Positions 8,601 to 17,828 are shown, counted from the first letter of the stretch. The stretch is DNA of 64,000 nucleotides from Anaerotignum neopropionicum (GCF_001571775.1 NZ_LRVM01000006.1:124001-188000); one strand, 5' to 3'. Program-made: numbers and translations. The notes: generated by a model from the sequence alone, not told the origin.

Positions 8601-10048
8601 TTCCATCCTCCTCCAGGTAATCCCTTTTTCTTTCGCTCAATCATTTCGTCAATCCTTGCAATATAATCCTCAACACTCTTGACGTTAAAAATTCGCTGGA
8701 TTTGATCCGTTTCGGGGTCAACGGTTTTTGTGCTTGCGCCCGCCCCCGCCGCTAAAATTGTCTGCTTTTCCTCCATAATTTGAACGTTATATTCGCCCTC
8801 TTTTCCCGGATGACAGTATCCAACATTTTCAAAATTTCCCACCATATTTTTCTGGCGGTACATATAATAAGGCTCCATGCCCATTTTTTTTGCATATTCT
8901 GCCGTTATGGCAAGCATTTCCTCCAAAGCCTCCGCCGTTGACAGGGTGTGCTGGTCGAACTCCTCCTTTAAACGGGAGGCTCTTTTCACCGCTAACGTGT
9001 GAACCGTAACATTGTCCGGCGCCAGCTTCAAGATTTCCTCCATGGTAAGCTCCACATCCCCAGGGTTTTCCCCAGGCAACCCCAAAATCAAATCCATATT
9101 AATGTTTTCATGACCCAATTCCCGTGCCTCATAAAAAACACGGCGGATATCCTCAACAGAATGCCTTCTGCCAATGGCTTTCAGTGTTTCCTCGTTCATG
9201 GTTTGAGGATTAATGGAAATACGATTTACCCCATATTCCTTCATCAGCCGCAGCTTTTCCCTAGTAATGGTATCGGGACGCCCCGCCTCAACGGTATATT
9301 CCATCTCTTTTGTATCAAAAAGAACAGACACCTTGTGCAAAAGCCGCTCCAACTGCTGTTCATTCAAGGACGTGGGCGTGCCGCCGCCAATATAAATGCT
9401 CCTTAAATGAAAGTCCTTGGCATATTCAGCCAAAAACTCCAACTCACGAAACATGGCATTTAAGTATTCGTCCACCCGATCCTTATATTGGGCCAAAGGA
9501 TATGATGTAAAGGAGCAGTACAGGCATCTGGTAGGACAAAAGGGAATGCCAATATACAGACTAATATCATTCGCCTTGTTTTCTTCCAAAAGCTTTTGCT
9601 CCGCCTTGGCCACGGCAAGGGCTAGCCTCGCCTTATGCTCCATCACGAGATAATCCTTCACGAAGTACTTCAAGCAATCTTCCTCGCTTTTCCCCTCTGC
9701 CAAAAGTCCGCTGATAATCTTCGCAGGTCGAACCCCAGTGAGTAAGCCCCATTGAGGGCGAAGCCCTGTTTCTTTCTTTAACAGCTCATAAATTGTACGC
9801 TTTACCAGCCGTTTTTCTTCCTTTTCTCCTGCACCATTCTCATATGCCATAGACCAACTGTCTATTTTTTCCCCATCACGATAAAGCATTGCCGAAGCAA
9901 TGCCTTTTTCCATGCTGCTTACAATCGATACCCCCAAAGGCGCAGCCTCTTGGGCACGTGTATAATGTAAGTTCGGGTAAAAAACCTGAATCATGGTTTG
10001 CACATCATTTTGCAGTTCATGTCCTTGAAGAATATAGTGTATCATCAT
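8597..10048 (-). CDS. hemZ: Oxygen-independent coproporphyrinogen III oxidase-like radical SAM enzyme
   Basis: About 483 residues, the length of HemZ-type coproporphyrinogen dehydrogenases. The radical SAM cluster motif CPTRCLYC (Cys 171, 175, 178) is followed by YIGGGTPT and the HemN-like region. The N-terminal ~165 residues are the HemZ-specific extension. The enzyme would decarboxylate coproporphyrinogen III under anaerobic conditions. No other haem genes are in the window, so a different radical SAM role (HemW-like carrier) is possible. The start is uncertain: ATG 10048 has AAAGGG just upstream, while a TTG at 10063 overlaps the dtd stop as TTGA. It overlaps hisS by four bases. Confidence 0.88.
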   Translation of the reverse strand: MMIHYILQGHELQNDVQTMIQVFYPNLHYTRAQEAAPLGVSIVSSMEKGIASAMLYRDGEKIDSWSMAYENGAGEKEEKRLVKRTIYELLKKETGLRPQWGLLTGVRPAKIISGLLAEGKSEEDCLKYFVKDYLVMEHKARLALAVAKAEQKLLEENKANDISLYIGIPFCPTRCLYCSFTSYPLAQYKDRVDEYLNAMFRELEFLAEYAKDFHLRSIYIGGGTPTSLNEQQLERLLHKVSVLFDTKEMEYTVEAGRPDTITREKLRLMKEYGVNRISINPQTMNEETLKAIGRRHSVEDIRRVFYEARELGHENINMDLILGLPGENPGDVELTMEEILKLAPDNVTVHTLAVKRASRLKEEFDQHTLSTAEALEEMLAITAEYAKKMGMEPYYMYRQKNMVGNFENVGYCHPGKEGEYNVQIMEEKQTILAAGAGASTKTVDPETDQIQRIFNVKSVEDYIARIDEMIERKKKGLPGGGWK

Positions 10049-10059
10049 AAAACCCTTTA

Positions 10060-10512
10060 TCAAAATAATTTTTCGCTATCTAATAATAATGTCACCGGGC
10101 CATCGTTTACCAAGGCAACCTTCATATCCGCCTGAAACTGACCCATTGCAACCTTTTTTATCGGCATTTTCTTTGCCTTTTCGCATAATCTTTCAAACAA
10201 TCCCGCTGCAACCTCCGGCGCAGCTCCGCCGGAATATCCAGGTCTTCTGCCCTTTCTTGCATCGCCATATAAGGTAAAATTGGGAACAATAAGCAATTCC
10301 CCTTGGATGTCTAGCAAGGAAAGGTTCATTTTCCCGTTTTCATCTTCAAAAATACGAAGGTTTACCACTTTGTCCAGCATATATTCCATGGTTTTTTCAT
10401 CATCAGTCCCCAGCATACCGAAAAGCACCATAACGCCCTTTCCGATTTCACCAATCACTTGACCATCCACTGTAACACTCGCCTCAGTCACTCTTTGCAA
10501 CACCGCACGCAT
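10060..10512 (-). CDS. dtd: D-aminoacyl-tRNA deacylase
   Basis: The 150-residue protein removes D-amino acids (and glycine) from mischarged tRNA. The Gly-cisPro motif is present as NDGPVT, and the family block GRRPGYSGGAAPE is clear. The other active-site motif, normally SQFTL, reads PNFTL here, so the family Ser-Gln pair is replaced while the threonine is kept. The ribosome binding site is AGGAGG directly before ATG 10512, and the gene sits 15 bases after relA, the common Clostridia order relA-dtd. Confidence 0.95.
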   Translation of the reverse strand: MRAVLQRVTEASVTVDGQVIGEIGKGVMVLFGMLGTDDEKTMEYMLDKVVNLRIFEDENGKMNLSLLDIQGELLIVPNFTLYGDARKGRRPGYSGGAAPEVAAGLFERLCEKAKKMPIKKVAMGQFQADMKVALVNDGPVTLLLDSEKLF

Positions 10513-10527
10513 AAGCTCCTCCTATTT

Positions 10528-12759
10528 TTATCCCGACACTCGCTCTATATCTATAACATCCTTCACGCCCTTGATACGCTTTGTAATACGCACCAGCTGA
10601 TCCTTCGTTCTAATTTCCAGCGTAATATTGAAAATCGCCAGCATATCCTTGGTGGTACGGATGTTAAAGCCCTTTACCGCAACATCTTCATCCGCCAAAA
10701 GACGGCTAATCTCAAATAGCAAACCGTTTCGATCATTGGCAGTCACTCTAATTTCCGCCAAATAAGCCGCACTTAAAACATCACCATGGGTATACTGGGC
10801 ATCCCATTCGGCATTAATCAATCGGCCTCTTTCCTCATCACTCAAGTTCATAATATTAATACAGTCTGTTCGGTGGATGGTAACACCACGGCCCCGTGTA
10901 ACAAAGCCAATAATCTCATCCCCCGGAACGGGACTGCAGCACTTTGAAAAACGAACCGGAACATCGCCAATCCCCTCAACCACAATTCCACTCTTGTTCT
11001 TTTTCTTCTTAGAAACCGGTTTCTGGTCTACGGTTTTTTCAAAATCCTGCAATATTTCCTCAGCAGTCTGATTTCTTCGTTTTTCCTTTAAATACTCATC
11101 AATCAGCCTGTTGACAAGCTGCCCTTCTTTAATTCCGCCATAACCCACGGCGGCCATAATGGCATCCCATTCTTTAAAGTCATACTTATCCATAATCAGC
11201 TGCATCCACTCAGCACGCATTAGATCACTGGACACATAACCCTTTTTCTTCATATCGCTAAGAAGCATTTCCTTACCGCGAAGAATATTTTCTTCCTTAT
11301 CTTCCTTTTTAAACCACTGCTTAATTTTCGTTCTCGCTTGAGAGCTTTTCACTAAAGACAGCCAATCTCGGCTTGGCCCTTTGGAATTTTGAGAGGTCAT
11401 GATTTCTACAATATCGCCATTTTGAATATTATAGTCAATGGTTACCATTCTATTGTTGACCCTTGCCCCCACCATTTTATTCCCCACCGCAGAATGAATC
11501 ATATAAGCAAAATCGATGGGCGTAGAGTCCTTGGGCAGCTGAATCACCCTTCCTTGGGGTGTGAAAGCATACACCTGGCTGGTAAATACATTTAAGTCCA
11601 ACTTAATGGTATCCAAATACTCCCTATTATCGGACATATCTCTTTGCCATTCCAGAATCTGGCGCAGCCAAACCAGCTTTTCTTCTTCTGTCTTATCGCT
11701 GGAATCTCCGGTAATTCCTTCTTTATATTTCCAATGGGCAGCAATGCCGTATTCACTGGTACGGTGCATCTCCCAAGTTCGAATCTGAATTTCAAAGGGC
11801 TGTCCATTGGGGCCGATCAGCGTGTTATGCAGGGATTGGTACATATTTGGCTTTGGCATGGCAATATAGTCCTTAAATCTACCCAGCATGGGAGTATACA
11901 TGGTATGTACAATCCCCAAAACAGCATAGCAATCCTTGATGTTGTCCACAATTGCCCGCACTGCAAATAAATCATAAATCTGATCCAGTGTTTTATTCTG
12001 GTTGACCATTTTTTTGTAAATACTAAAAAAATGTTTGCTTCTGCCTTCAATCTTACCGGAAATTCCGGCTTCTTCCATCTTTCCCTTAACCTCATCCACA
12101 ATACTTTGCACAAATGCTTCCCGTTCCGCACGCTTTTTCTCAATCTTTGCCGCCAAATCAAAATAAGCTTCCGGGTTCAAATACTTAAAGCAAAGATCCT
12201 CCATTTCCGTACGGATTTTGGAAATGCCCAGTCTATGTGCCAATGGCGCATAAATATCTAATGTTTCCTGGGCTTTTTCATGCTGTTTTTCTGGCGTCAT
12301 ATAATTCAGCGTTCGCATATTGTGCAATCTATCCGCCAACTTAATTAAAATAACGCGAATGTCCTTTGCCATAGCAAGGAACATTTTACGATAATTCTCC
12401 GCCTGAATTTCTTCCTTTGTTGTATAGGATAGCTTGCCCAGCTTTGTAACGCCGTCCACCAAGCTGGCAATTTCTTCGCCAAAAATATTTGCAATATCCT
12501 CATGGCTATAATTGGTATCTTCAATTACATCATGAAGGATTCCCGCAATAATGGATTCCATATCCAATTCCAGCTCGGCCAAAATAAAAGCCACTTTCAA
12601 GGGATGGATAATATATGGCTCGCCCGACCTTCTCTTTTGTTCCATATGCGCATCTATCGCTAGCTCATAAGCCCGCACTAACAAGCTATAATCCTTAGAC
12701 GGATGATATAGCTTAATTCGTTCCAATAGCTCTTGAAACAATTGTTCTGCCGTTGCCAT
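10528..12759 (-). CDS. relA: Bifunctional (p)ppGpp synthetase/hydrolase (Rel)
   Basis: This 743-residue long RSH protein carries an HD hydrolase domain with HDVIEDT intact (so hydrolase-competent), a synthetase domain with YDLFAVRAIV and RFKDYIAMPKPN, a TGS domain (around VFTPQGRVIQLPK), a conserved Cys/His block (KCCSPVPGD, HRTDC) and a C-terminal ACT domain. It makes and degrades the stringent-response alarmone at the ribosome. I prefer ATG 12759, eight bases after GGGGAGG; ATG 12765 and GTG 12768 lie too near that site. The operon is relA-dtd-hemZ-hisS. The usual upstream neighbours apt, recJ and secDF are about 10 kb away. Confidence 0.98.
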   Translation of the reverse strand: MATAEQLFQELLERIKLYHPSKDYSLLVRAYELAIDAHMEQKRRSGEPYIIHPLKVAFILAELELDMESIIAGILHDVIEDTNYSHEDIANIFGEEIASLVDGVTKLGKLSYTTKEEIQAENYRKMFLAMAKDIRVILIKLADRLHNMRTLNYMTPEKQHEKAQETLDIYAPLAHRLGISKIRTEMEDLCFKYLNPEAYFDLAAKIEKKRAEREAFVQSIVDEVKGKMEEAGISGKIEGRSKHFFSIYKKMVNQNKTLDQIYDLFAVRAIVDNIKDCYAVLGIVHTMYTPMLGRFKDYIAMPKPNMYQSLHNTLIGPNGQPFEIQIRTWEMHRTSEYGIAAHWKYKEGITGDSSDKTEEEKLVWLRQILEWQRDMSDNREYLDTIKLDLNVFTSQVYAFTPQGRVIQLPKDSTPIDFAYMIHSAVGNKMVGARVNNRMVTIDYNIQNGDIVEIMTSQNSKGPSRDWLSLVKSSQARTKIKQWFKKEDKEENILRGKEMLLSDMKKKGYVSSDLMRAEWMQLIMDKYDFKEWDAIMAAVGYGGIKEGQLVNRLIDEYLKEKRRNQTAEEILQDFEKTVDQKPVSKKKKNKSGIVVEGIGDVPVRFSKCCSPVPGDEIIGFVTRGRGVTIHRTDCINIMNLSDEERGRLINAEWDAQYTHGDVLSAAYLAEIRVTANDRNGLLFEISRLLADEDVAVKGFNIRTTKDMLAIFNITLEIRTKDQLVRITKRIKGVKDVIDIERVSG

Positions 12760-12832
12760 GTCCATCACCTCCCCACATTTCTTTGTATCCTACTTTTTTC
12801 GGTATTAAATTCCAAAAAAACCTGTAAATTTG

Positions 12833-12861
12833 ATTATAACTTCTCATATTCATATTTACAA
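12833..12861 (-). promoter_or_regulatory. Predicted sigma-A promoter of the relA operon
   Basis: On the minus strand TTGTAA (12861-12856) and a perfect TATAAT (12838-12833) are 17 bases apart, about 75 bases before the relA start. It indicates relA is transcribed independently of nagZ. Confidence 0.75.
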
Positions 12862-12876
12862 GACAATTCTTTTATT

Positions 12877-14022
12877 TCATAATAAACCCTTGTCATACTT
12901 TAGACCTAATATTCTCCAAAGGCTTTCCTTCAAGCGTTCTTCACTGATGCGGCCATCCTGCGCAGCCTTGCCCACAGCCTGATAAGCCTCATCCAAATCT
13001 GCCGGCATGAGTACAATATCTATACCTGCTAAAACAGACAGCACCGCCGACTCCCCGTCGCCATAATACTCCGTAATTGCCTGCATATTCATTGCATCGG
13101 TTATGGCTACACCGTTAAATTTTAAATCTTCCCGCAAAAGCTTTACCGCTTGGGCAGAAAGAGTGGCCGGCAAGCCATCCGTAGTGGCCTTTGGTGTTTT
13201 AATATGACCCACCATTACAAAATTAACTCCCTCGTCAATGGCTCTGGCAAAGGGAACAAACTCCACTGATTTTAGTCTTTCCAAATCATGGGAAACAAAT
13301 ACCTCCCCTTTGTGGCTATCCGCCGCTGTATCTCCGTGGCCCGGAAAATGCTTCACTGTAGCACTGACTCCCGTCCCCTGCATACCTTGGATGAATGCAC
13401 TCACCATATCCCCAGCTTTTTGGGGATCATCCGAATATGACCGAATCCCAATCACCGGATTATTAGGGTTTGTATTTACATCGGCAACAGGAGCAAAATC
13501 CACATTCACGCCCATTTCGCTTAACGTTCCCCCAATGGAACGCCCAGCCGCCTCAGCCTGAACAGGTTCCGTCATCTCCCCTGGAGAAAGCATTGTTTCA
13601 TGGGGGATATTGCTTTTTTTCAAGCGAGACACCAAGCCCCCTTCCTCGTCAATGCCAATGAACAAAGGAATCTCAGCGGCATTTTGCAAATCCCCCGTCA
13701 GCTTTTTCGTCTGCTCCAAGGTGTCAAGATTTTCCGCAAATAAAATCACACCACCCAAATGATAGTCTTTTACCATTTTCGCAGCATCCTCGCTTAAAAC
13801 CGTCATGCCGGTTCCGTTGGGATAATTTCTAATATCACACATAAACAGCTGACCGATTTTTTCCTCCATGGTCATTGTATCTATCAAATTTTCTATTGTT
13901 TCTTGTTTGGTTTCTTTAGCAGTTTTGACGGTTTCCTCCGGCACCTGCTCTACCACTTCATTTCCACAGCCTGTCCCAAAACACATTAATGCAATTAAAA
14001 TACCTGCAAACCAACGTTTCAT
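12877..14022 (-). CDS. nagZ: Beta-N-acetylglucosaminidase lipoprotein, glycoside hydrolase family 3
   Basis: The 381-residue protein starts with a lipoprotein signal (basic start, hydrophobic core, FGTGC with Cys 19), so it should be anchored outside the membrane. The GH3 fold shows KHFPGHGDTAADSH, which holds the Asp-His acid/base dyad of NagZ enzymes, and the nucleophile region ITDAMNM. It would release N-acetylglucosamine from peptidoglycan fragments during wall turnover, as B. subtilis NagZ does. Start ATG 14022 follows AAAAGGGGA; a TTG at 14028 is less likely. It is transcribed away from ttcA, with copy B of the dispersed element between them. Confidence 0.92.
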   Translation of the reverse strand: MKRWFAGILIALMCFGTGCGNEVVEQVPEETVKTAKETKQETIENLIDTMTMEEKIGQLFMCDIRNYPNGTGMTVLSEDAAKMVKDYHLGGVILFAENLDTLEQTKKLTGDLQNAAEIPLFIGIDEEGGLVSRLKKSNIPHETMLSPGEMTEPVQAEAAGRSIGGTLSEMGVNVDFAPVADVNTNPNNPVIGIRSYSDDPQKAGDMVSAFIQGMQGTGVSATVKHFPGHGDTAADSHKGEVFVSHDLERLKSVEFVPFARAIDEGVNFVMVGHIKTPKATTDGLPATLSAQAVKLLREDLKFNGVAITDAMNMQAITEYYGDGESAVLSVLAGIDIVLMPADLDEAYQAVGKAAQDGRISEERLKESLWRILGLKYDKGLL

Positions 14023-14140
14023 AACCAATCCCCTTTTTTTTGTCTGCTAACATTATAGCCCTTTTCCCTAAAAAAAAATAGTATTCATTGCATTTTTCTT
14101 TCAATTTCGATATAAAATATAAATAAATGTGTTTTCTCTC

Positions 14141-14301
14141 AGACCAAAGGCAAAGTCAAAACCTTGAGGGCTTTGCCCTCAAACACCCACAAGGGTTTCA
14201 CCCTTGACCCTTTAGAAAACGCATACATATGCGGTTTCTAAAAAAGTTTTTGGTCTTGCTTTTTTCAAAAAGCAAGCAGGTTTGGGCGGCGCCCAAGGTC
14301 T
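14141..14301 (+). repeat. Dispersed multi-hairpin element, copy B (complete reference copy)
   Basis: Five hairpins in a row: TTGAGGGC-TTT-GCCCTCAA; CAAGGGT-TTC-ACCCTTG; a variable stem at 14213-14240 pairing TAGAAA with TTTCTA and CGCAT with ATGCG; CTTGCTTTTT / AAAAAGCAAG; and TTGGGC-GGC-GCCCAA. The ends are AGACC and GGTCT. It lies in the divergent gap between nagZ and ttcA and ends 30 bases before the ttcA promoter. Confidence 0.9.
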
Positions 14302-14330
14302 CAAGCTTCCCTTGCGGTTTTCTTTGTTTT

Positions 14331-14361
14331 TTGCCCACTTTCTCCGCTTTTATGATATAAT
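14331..14361 (+). promoter_or_regulatory. Predicted promoter of the ttcA operon (extended -10)
   Basis: TTGCCC (14331-14336) and TGA-TATAAT (-10 at 14356-14361) are 19 bases apart. The extended -10 can compensate for the long spacer. It sits directly downstream of copy B. Confidence 0.6.
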
Positions 14362-14398
14362 AACCTTTAAGCTTAAACTCACAAAGGAGAACTGTTTT

Positions 14399-15121
14399 AT
14401 GAAGCTACAAAAATTACTGAGCTATGTGCGTCGTGCCATAGATGATTACAATATGATTGAAGAAGGCGACAAAATCGCCATTGGGATTTCCGGCGGTAAA
14501 GACAGCCTTTGCCTGCTTTTGGCCTTAAAAAATTTACAGCGGTTTTATCCCAAACACTTCCAAATAGAAGCAATTACTGTGTCCCTTGGGTTGCCCGGAG
14601 CAACCTATGATGATATTCAAGCTTTGTGCGATGAACTGGGTGTCAATTACACCGTTGTGCATACGGATATTGGACAAATTGTTTTTCACGAAAGAAAAGA
14701 GACTAACCCGTGCTCTCTCTGCGCAAAAATGCGAAAGGGCGCTTTGAATGATGCTGCAGAAAAGTTAGGTTGCAATAAGGTAGCTTTAGGGCATAATAAG
14801 GATGATGTTGTAGAAACCTTTTTCATGTCCTTATTCTATGAAGGCAGAATTAACTGCTTCGCTCCCGTAAGCTATCTGGATCGGAAAAAGCTCTATTCCA
14901 TCCGTCCTTTGATGTATGTTCCCGAAGGAGAGGCGAAAAGCTTTGTTACAAAAAGCGGGATTACTATCGTAAAAAATCCCTGTCTTGCCGATGGAAATAC
15001 AAAACGACAAGAAACAAAAGAGCTTTTGGCGGAGCTGTCAAAAAATTACGATAATTTACAGGAAAAAGTTTTTGGCGCCATCAAGCGTTCCAATTTAAAA
15101 GGCTGGAATGGGGAGATTTAA
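14399..15121 (+). CDS. ttcA: TtcA-type tRNA thiolation enzyme, PP-loop ATPase
   Basis: This 240-residue N-type ATP pyrophosphatase has the PP loop SGGKDS (31-36), a CSLC pair (Cys 105 and 108) and Cys 195, the three cysteines expected to bind the iron-sulfur cluster in TtcA-family enzymes. TtcA makes 2-thiocytidine at tRNA position 32. Related PP-loop proteins use other substrates, so the exact base is inferred. The start at 14399 has AAAGGAGA eight bases upstream; a longer frame from 14282 begins inside copy B and is spurious. The next gene begins three bases after its stop. Confidence 0.85.
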   Translation: MKLQKLLSYVRRAIDDYNMIEEGDKIAIGISGGKDSLCLLLALKNLQRFYPKHFQIEAITVSLGLPGATYDDIQALCDELGVNYTVVHTDIGQIVFHERKETNPCSLCAKMRKGALNDAAEKLGCNKVALGHNKDDVVETFFMSLFYEGRINCFAPVSYLDRKKLYSIRPLMYVPEGEAKSFVTKSGITIVKNPCLADGNTKRQETKELLAELSKNYDNLQEKVFGAIKRSNLKGWNGEI

Positions 15122-15124
15122 TCC

Positions 15125-16186
15125 ATGTCAACATATCATGAAAATTTGAAAAACCAAGAAACCCTTAGACTGCGGGAAATTCAAAAAGAACTTCCTCCTT
15201 TTCTTATGGAATTTTTTCGGGGAATCGCCCAAACAACTTCCACAAAAACAAGACTTGGCTATGCCTATGATCTAAGAATTTTTTTTCGGTATCTCTACGA
15301 GGAGCATGGGACCCTAGGTGGAATTGACTCAGCAAGGCTTACGGTAGAAAGCTTAAACCAAGTATCCTCCGACGATATCGACTGCTTTATGGAATACCTT
15401 TCTTATTATATCAGGCCTGATTATGAGCATCCCGAAAGCGGAATGGAATTGCATAACGATGAAAAAGGGAAATCTCGAAAGCTGGCGGCGATCCGCTCCA
15501 TGTATAAATATTTTTATAAGAAAAAAAAGGTAGTTGCCAACCCTGCTGCCATTGTGGAAACGCCTAAAATTCACAATAAGCAAATCGTCCGCCTAGACGT
15601 AAATGAAATGGCGGATTTTTTGGATGCCGTTGAATCAGGAGGAAAACTGTCCGACCATCAAAAGGCATTTCATGACCGCACCAAAAAAAGAGATTTAGCC
15701 ATAACAACCCTTCTTCTTGGAACCGGGATGCGCGTTTCCGAATGTGTTGGCATAAATATAAAGGATATAGACTTTAAAAACAATGCAATTAAAATCATTC
15801 GCAAAGGCGGAAATGAGGTTTTCTTGTACTTTGGAGAGGAAGTACAGGCAGCTTTGGAGGATTATCTAGAGGAGCGTCAGCACGCAATTACCAAGAAAGA
15901 AAATGAAGATGCCCTTTTTCTTTCTTCCCAAGGAAAACGCATTACCGTTAGAGCCGTACAAAATTTGGTTAAAAAATATGCTTTTGGTGTTACCGTAAAA
16001 AAAATATCCCCCCATAAGCTGCGCAGCACCTTCGGCACCAATCTTTATCAGGAAACAGGGGATATTTATTTAGTGGCTGACGCTTTAGGCCATGCCGACG
16101 TAAATACCACCAGAAAGCACTATGCTGAAATTGAAGATCAAAGACGGCGAAAAGCCGCCTCCTATATTAAGCTAAGAAAGGAATGA
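15125..16186 (+). CDS. Tyrosine recombinase (Xer-like)
   Basis: A 353-residue site-specific recombinase with an N-terminal SAM-like DNA-binding domain (about 25-150) and a complete catalytic set: Arg 203 (GMRVSE), Lys 227 (RKGGN), His 297 and Arg 300 (HKLR), His 323 (GHADVNTT) and Tyr 333. The length and long N-terminal domain resemble XerS of streptococci more than 300-residue XerC/D. It could act at the chromosome dimer resolution site. It sits inside a housekeeping operon with no phage or integron genes nearby, favouring a cellular role. It follows ttcA by three bases and precedes the Nudix gene by four. Confidence 0.85.
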   Translation: MSTYHENLKNQETLRLREIQKELPPFLMEFFRGIAQTTSTKTRLGYAYDLRIFFRYLYEEHGTLGGIDSARLTVESLNQVSSDDIDCFMEYLSYYIRPDYEHPESGMELHNDEKGKSRKLAAIRSMYKYFYKKKKVVANPAAIVETPKIHNKQIVRLDVNEMADFLDAVESGGKLSDHQKAFHDRTKKRDLAITTLLLGTGMRVSECVGINIKDIDFKNNAIKIIRKGGNEVFLYFGEEVQAALEDYLEERQHAITKKENEDALFLSSQGKRITVRAVQNLVKKYAFGVTVKKISPHKLRSTFGTNLYQETGDIYLVADALGHADVNTTRKHYAEIEDQRRRKAASYIKLRKE

Positions 16187-16190
16187 CTCT

Positions 16191-16820
16191 ATGAGCGAAA
16201 ATAAATTAGACATCCAAGCAATCTCACATATATTTAAAGACCATAAGGCGGAACCCATATTTAAGCTTCGTCGCTTCGCGGTTTTAGCCTTGATTACCGA
16301 AAAAAACGGTGAGCTGTGCTTTGTTTTAAATAAACGGGCCATGGGCGTACGCCAGCCAGGTGACATTTGCTTTCCCGGCGGCCACCATGAATGCGGAGAA
16401 AAATTGGAGCAAACCGCCCTGCGGGAAACAGAAGAGGAACTGGGCATTCACCAAAGCGAAATTTCTATTTTAGGAAAAAGCGATTATATGCTCACTATCT
16501 ATGGCGGCGTAATACAGCCCTTTTTAGGTTATGTTTGCTATGATGTTTTGCGCTGTTCCTGCCCAAATCCCGAGGAGGTTGCACAAATTTTTACAGTTCC
16601 CGTTTCTTATTTCATGGAAACGCCCCCCGAAATTCACGATATGGTGTGGAAAGCCGCTGGCCCTGATACCTTTCCCTATCACCGCATCGAAGGCGGAAAG
16701 GACTATCCCTTCGCAAAATCCCGTATCCCTGAGCTGTTTTATGAATATAAAGGCCATACCATTTGGGGCTTTACAGCACAAGTAATCCAAAATATCGTTG
16801 ATTTGTTAAAACAAGAATAA
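16191..16820 (+). CDS. Nudix hydrolase, CoA pyrophosphatase type
   Basis: The 209-residue protein has a perfect Nudix box: Gly 64, Glu 70, Arg 78-Glu 79, Glu 82-Glu 83, Gly 85. Immediately before it the segment LNKRAMGVRQPGDICFPGG matches the extra signature of CoA diphosphatases (NudL/Pcd1 group), which split CoA into 4'-phosphopantetheine and 3',5'-ADP. Without biochemistry the CoA substrate is inferred. It is the third gene of the ttcA operon, starts four bases after the recombinase stop and is followed by a strong terminator. Confidence 0.88.
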   Translation: MSENKLDIQAISHIFKDHKAEPIFKLRRFAVLALITEKNGELCFVLNKRAMGVRQPGDICFPGGHHECGEKLEQTALRETEEELGIHQSEISILGKSDYMLTIYGGVIQPFLGYVCYDVLRCSCPNPEEVAQIFTVPVSYFMETPPEIHDMVWKAAGPDTFPYHRIEGGKDYPFAKSRIPELFYEYKGHTIWGFTAQVIQNIVDLLKQE

Positions 16821-16823
16821 AAA

Positions 16824-16866
16824 CCCCCTGAGATGAACGCAATGCGTTTTCTCAGGGGGATTTTTT
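16824..16866 (+). terminator. Bidirectional terminator between the Nudix gene and rbgA
   Basis: CCCCCTGAG / CTCAGGGGG with a long loop, followed by TTTTTT on the plus strand and TTTTT on the minus strand. It ends both the ttcA operon and the convergent rbgA transcript. Confidence 0.9.
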
Positions 16867-17810
16867 CATTTATTCTTCTTTTTAAAATTTTGTTTGCGCG
16901 CTCTGTCCTCTGCAGCCTTTAATCTTTCCTTTTCTACCTTCGCTCCCAGCATTTCTTCAATATCTTGGGGCAATTCCATGGTAATGCGCCCTAGCTTTCC
17001 GCCTCTGAATTCATCTAACAAAATTTTGGAAGCTCGTTCCAAGTCAGGCTCTCCACCCTTTTGCTTAAATCCTCTTGCATCTGCAATCTGCCGTAATACC
17101 ACATGAGGTTCCTCAATGGTATCAAAGGCAATTTGATACCGTTTTTTGATGCAATCCCCATTGCGTAGCAGTATATGATCAATAAATGAAATGGCCAAGG
17201 TTTCCGCATCCAAAATATCATCATTAATTGCACCGGTAAAGGCAAGCTTCAAACCAACCTCTTGATCCTCAAATTTAGGCCACAAAATACCAGGCGTGTC
17301 TAAAAGCTCAAAATCCTTTTTTATCTTAATCCATTGCTTTCCTCGGGTTACACCCGGCTTATCGCCCGTTTTAGCCATGGTTTTCCCAACATATTTGTTA
17401 ATAAACGTTGATTTTCCCACGTTTGGAATACCCACAATCATGCTGCGAATGGGCACATTAATCCGCCCTCTGGCCTTCAGTTTTTCGATTTTTTCCTTCA
17501 TTAAACCCCTTGCGGCATCGGTAACCTCGTTCATTCCCGTTCCCTTCAAAGAATTCATTTTAATCACACAAAAGCCTTGTGCTTCAAAATATTCCGTCCA
17601 TAGCGCAGTGGCCTTCTCATCCGCCAAATCGCATTTATTCAGTAAAATAATGCGGCGTTTATTTTTTGCCAATGTATCCAAATCGGGATTTTTGCTGCTA
17701 TAAGGAATGCGCGCATCCACCAATTCAATGACAATATCCACCAAAGAAATGGTTTCCTCCATCATACGACGGGTTTTGGTCATATGTCCCGGGTACCATT
17801 GTATATTCAT
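16866..17810 (-). CDS. rbgA: Ribosome biogenesis GTPase YlqF/RbgA
   Basis: The 314-residue circularly permuted GTPase has G4 NKCD (58-61) before G1 GIPNVGKST (127-135) and G3 DTPG (171-174), and the N-terminal IQWYPGHMTK typical of RbgA. The C-terminal basic domain binds 50S precursors; RbgA is needed for late 50S assembly in Firmicutes. It lies 18 bases after lepB, keeping the common order rplS-lepB-rbgA. The usual next gene rnhB is missing and the Nudix gene converges instead. Confidence 0.96.
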   Translation of the reverse strand: MNIQWYPGHMTKTRRMMEETISLVDIVIELVDARIPYSSKNPDLDTLAKNKRRIILLNKCDLADEKATALWTEYFEAQGFCVIKMNSLKGTGMNEVTDAARGLMKEKIEKLKARGRINVPIRSMIVGIPNVGKSTFINKYVGKTMAKTGDKPGVTRGKQWIKIKKDFELLDTPGILWPKFEDQEVGLKLAFTGAINDDILDAETLAISFIDHILLRNGDCIKKRYQIAFDTIEEPHVVLRQIADARGFKQKGGEPDLERASKILLDEFRGGKLGRITMELPQDIEEMLGAKVEKERLKAAEDRARKQNFKKKNK

Positions 17811-17828
17811 AGCTTTTCGTTCCTTTCG

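Noticed and set aside
14282-14398. N-terminal extension of TtcA starting in copy B
   Set aside because: It crosses the promoter and the AAAGGAGA site; the family N-terminus begins at MKLQKLL (14399).
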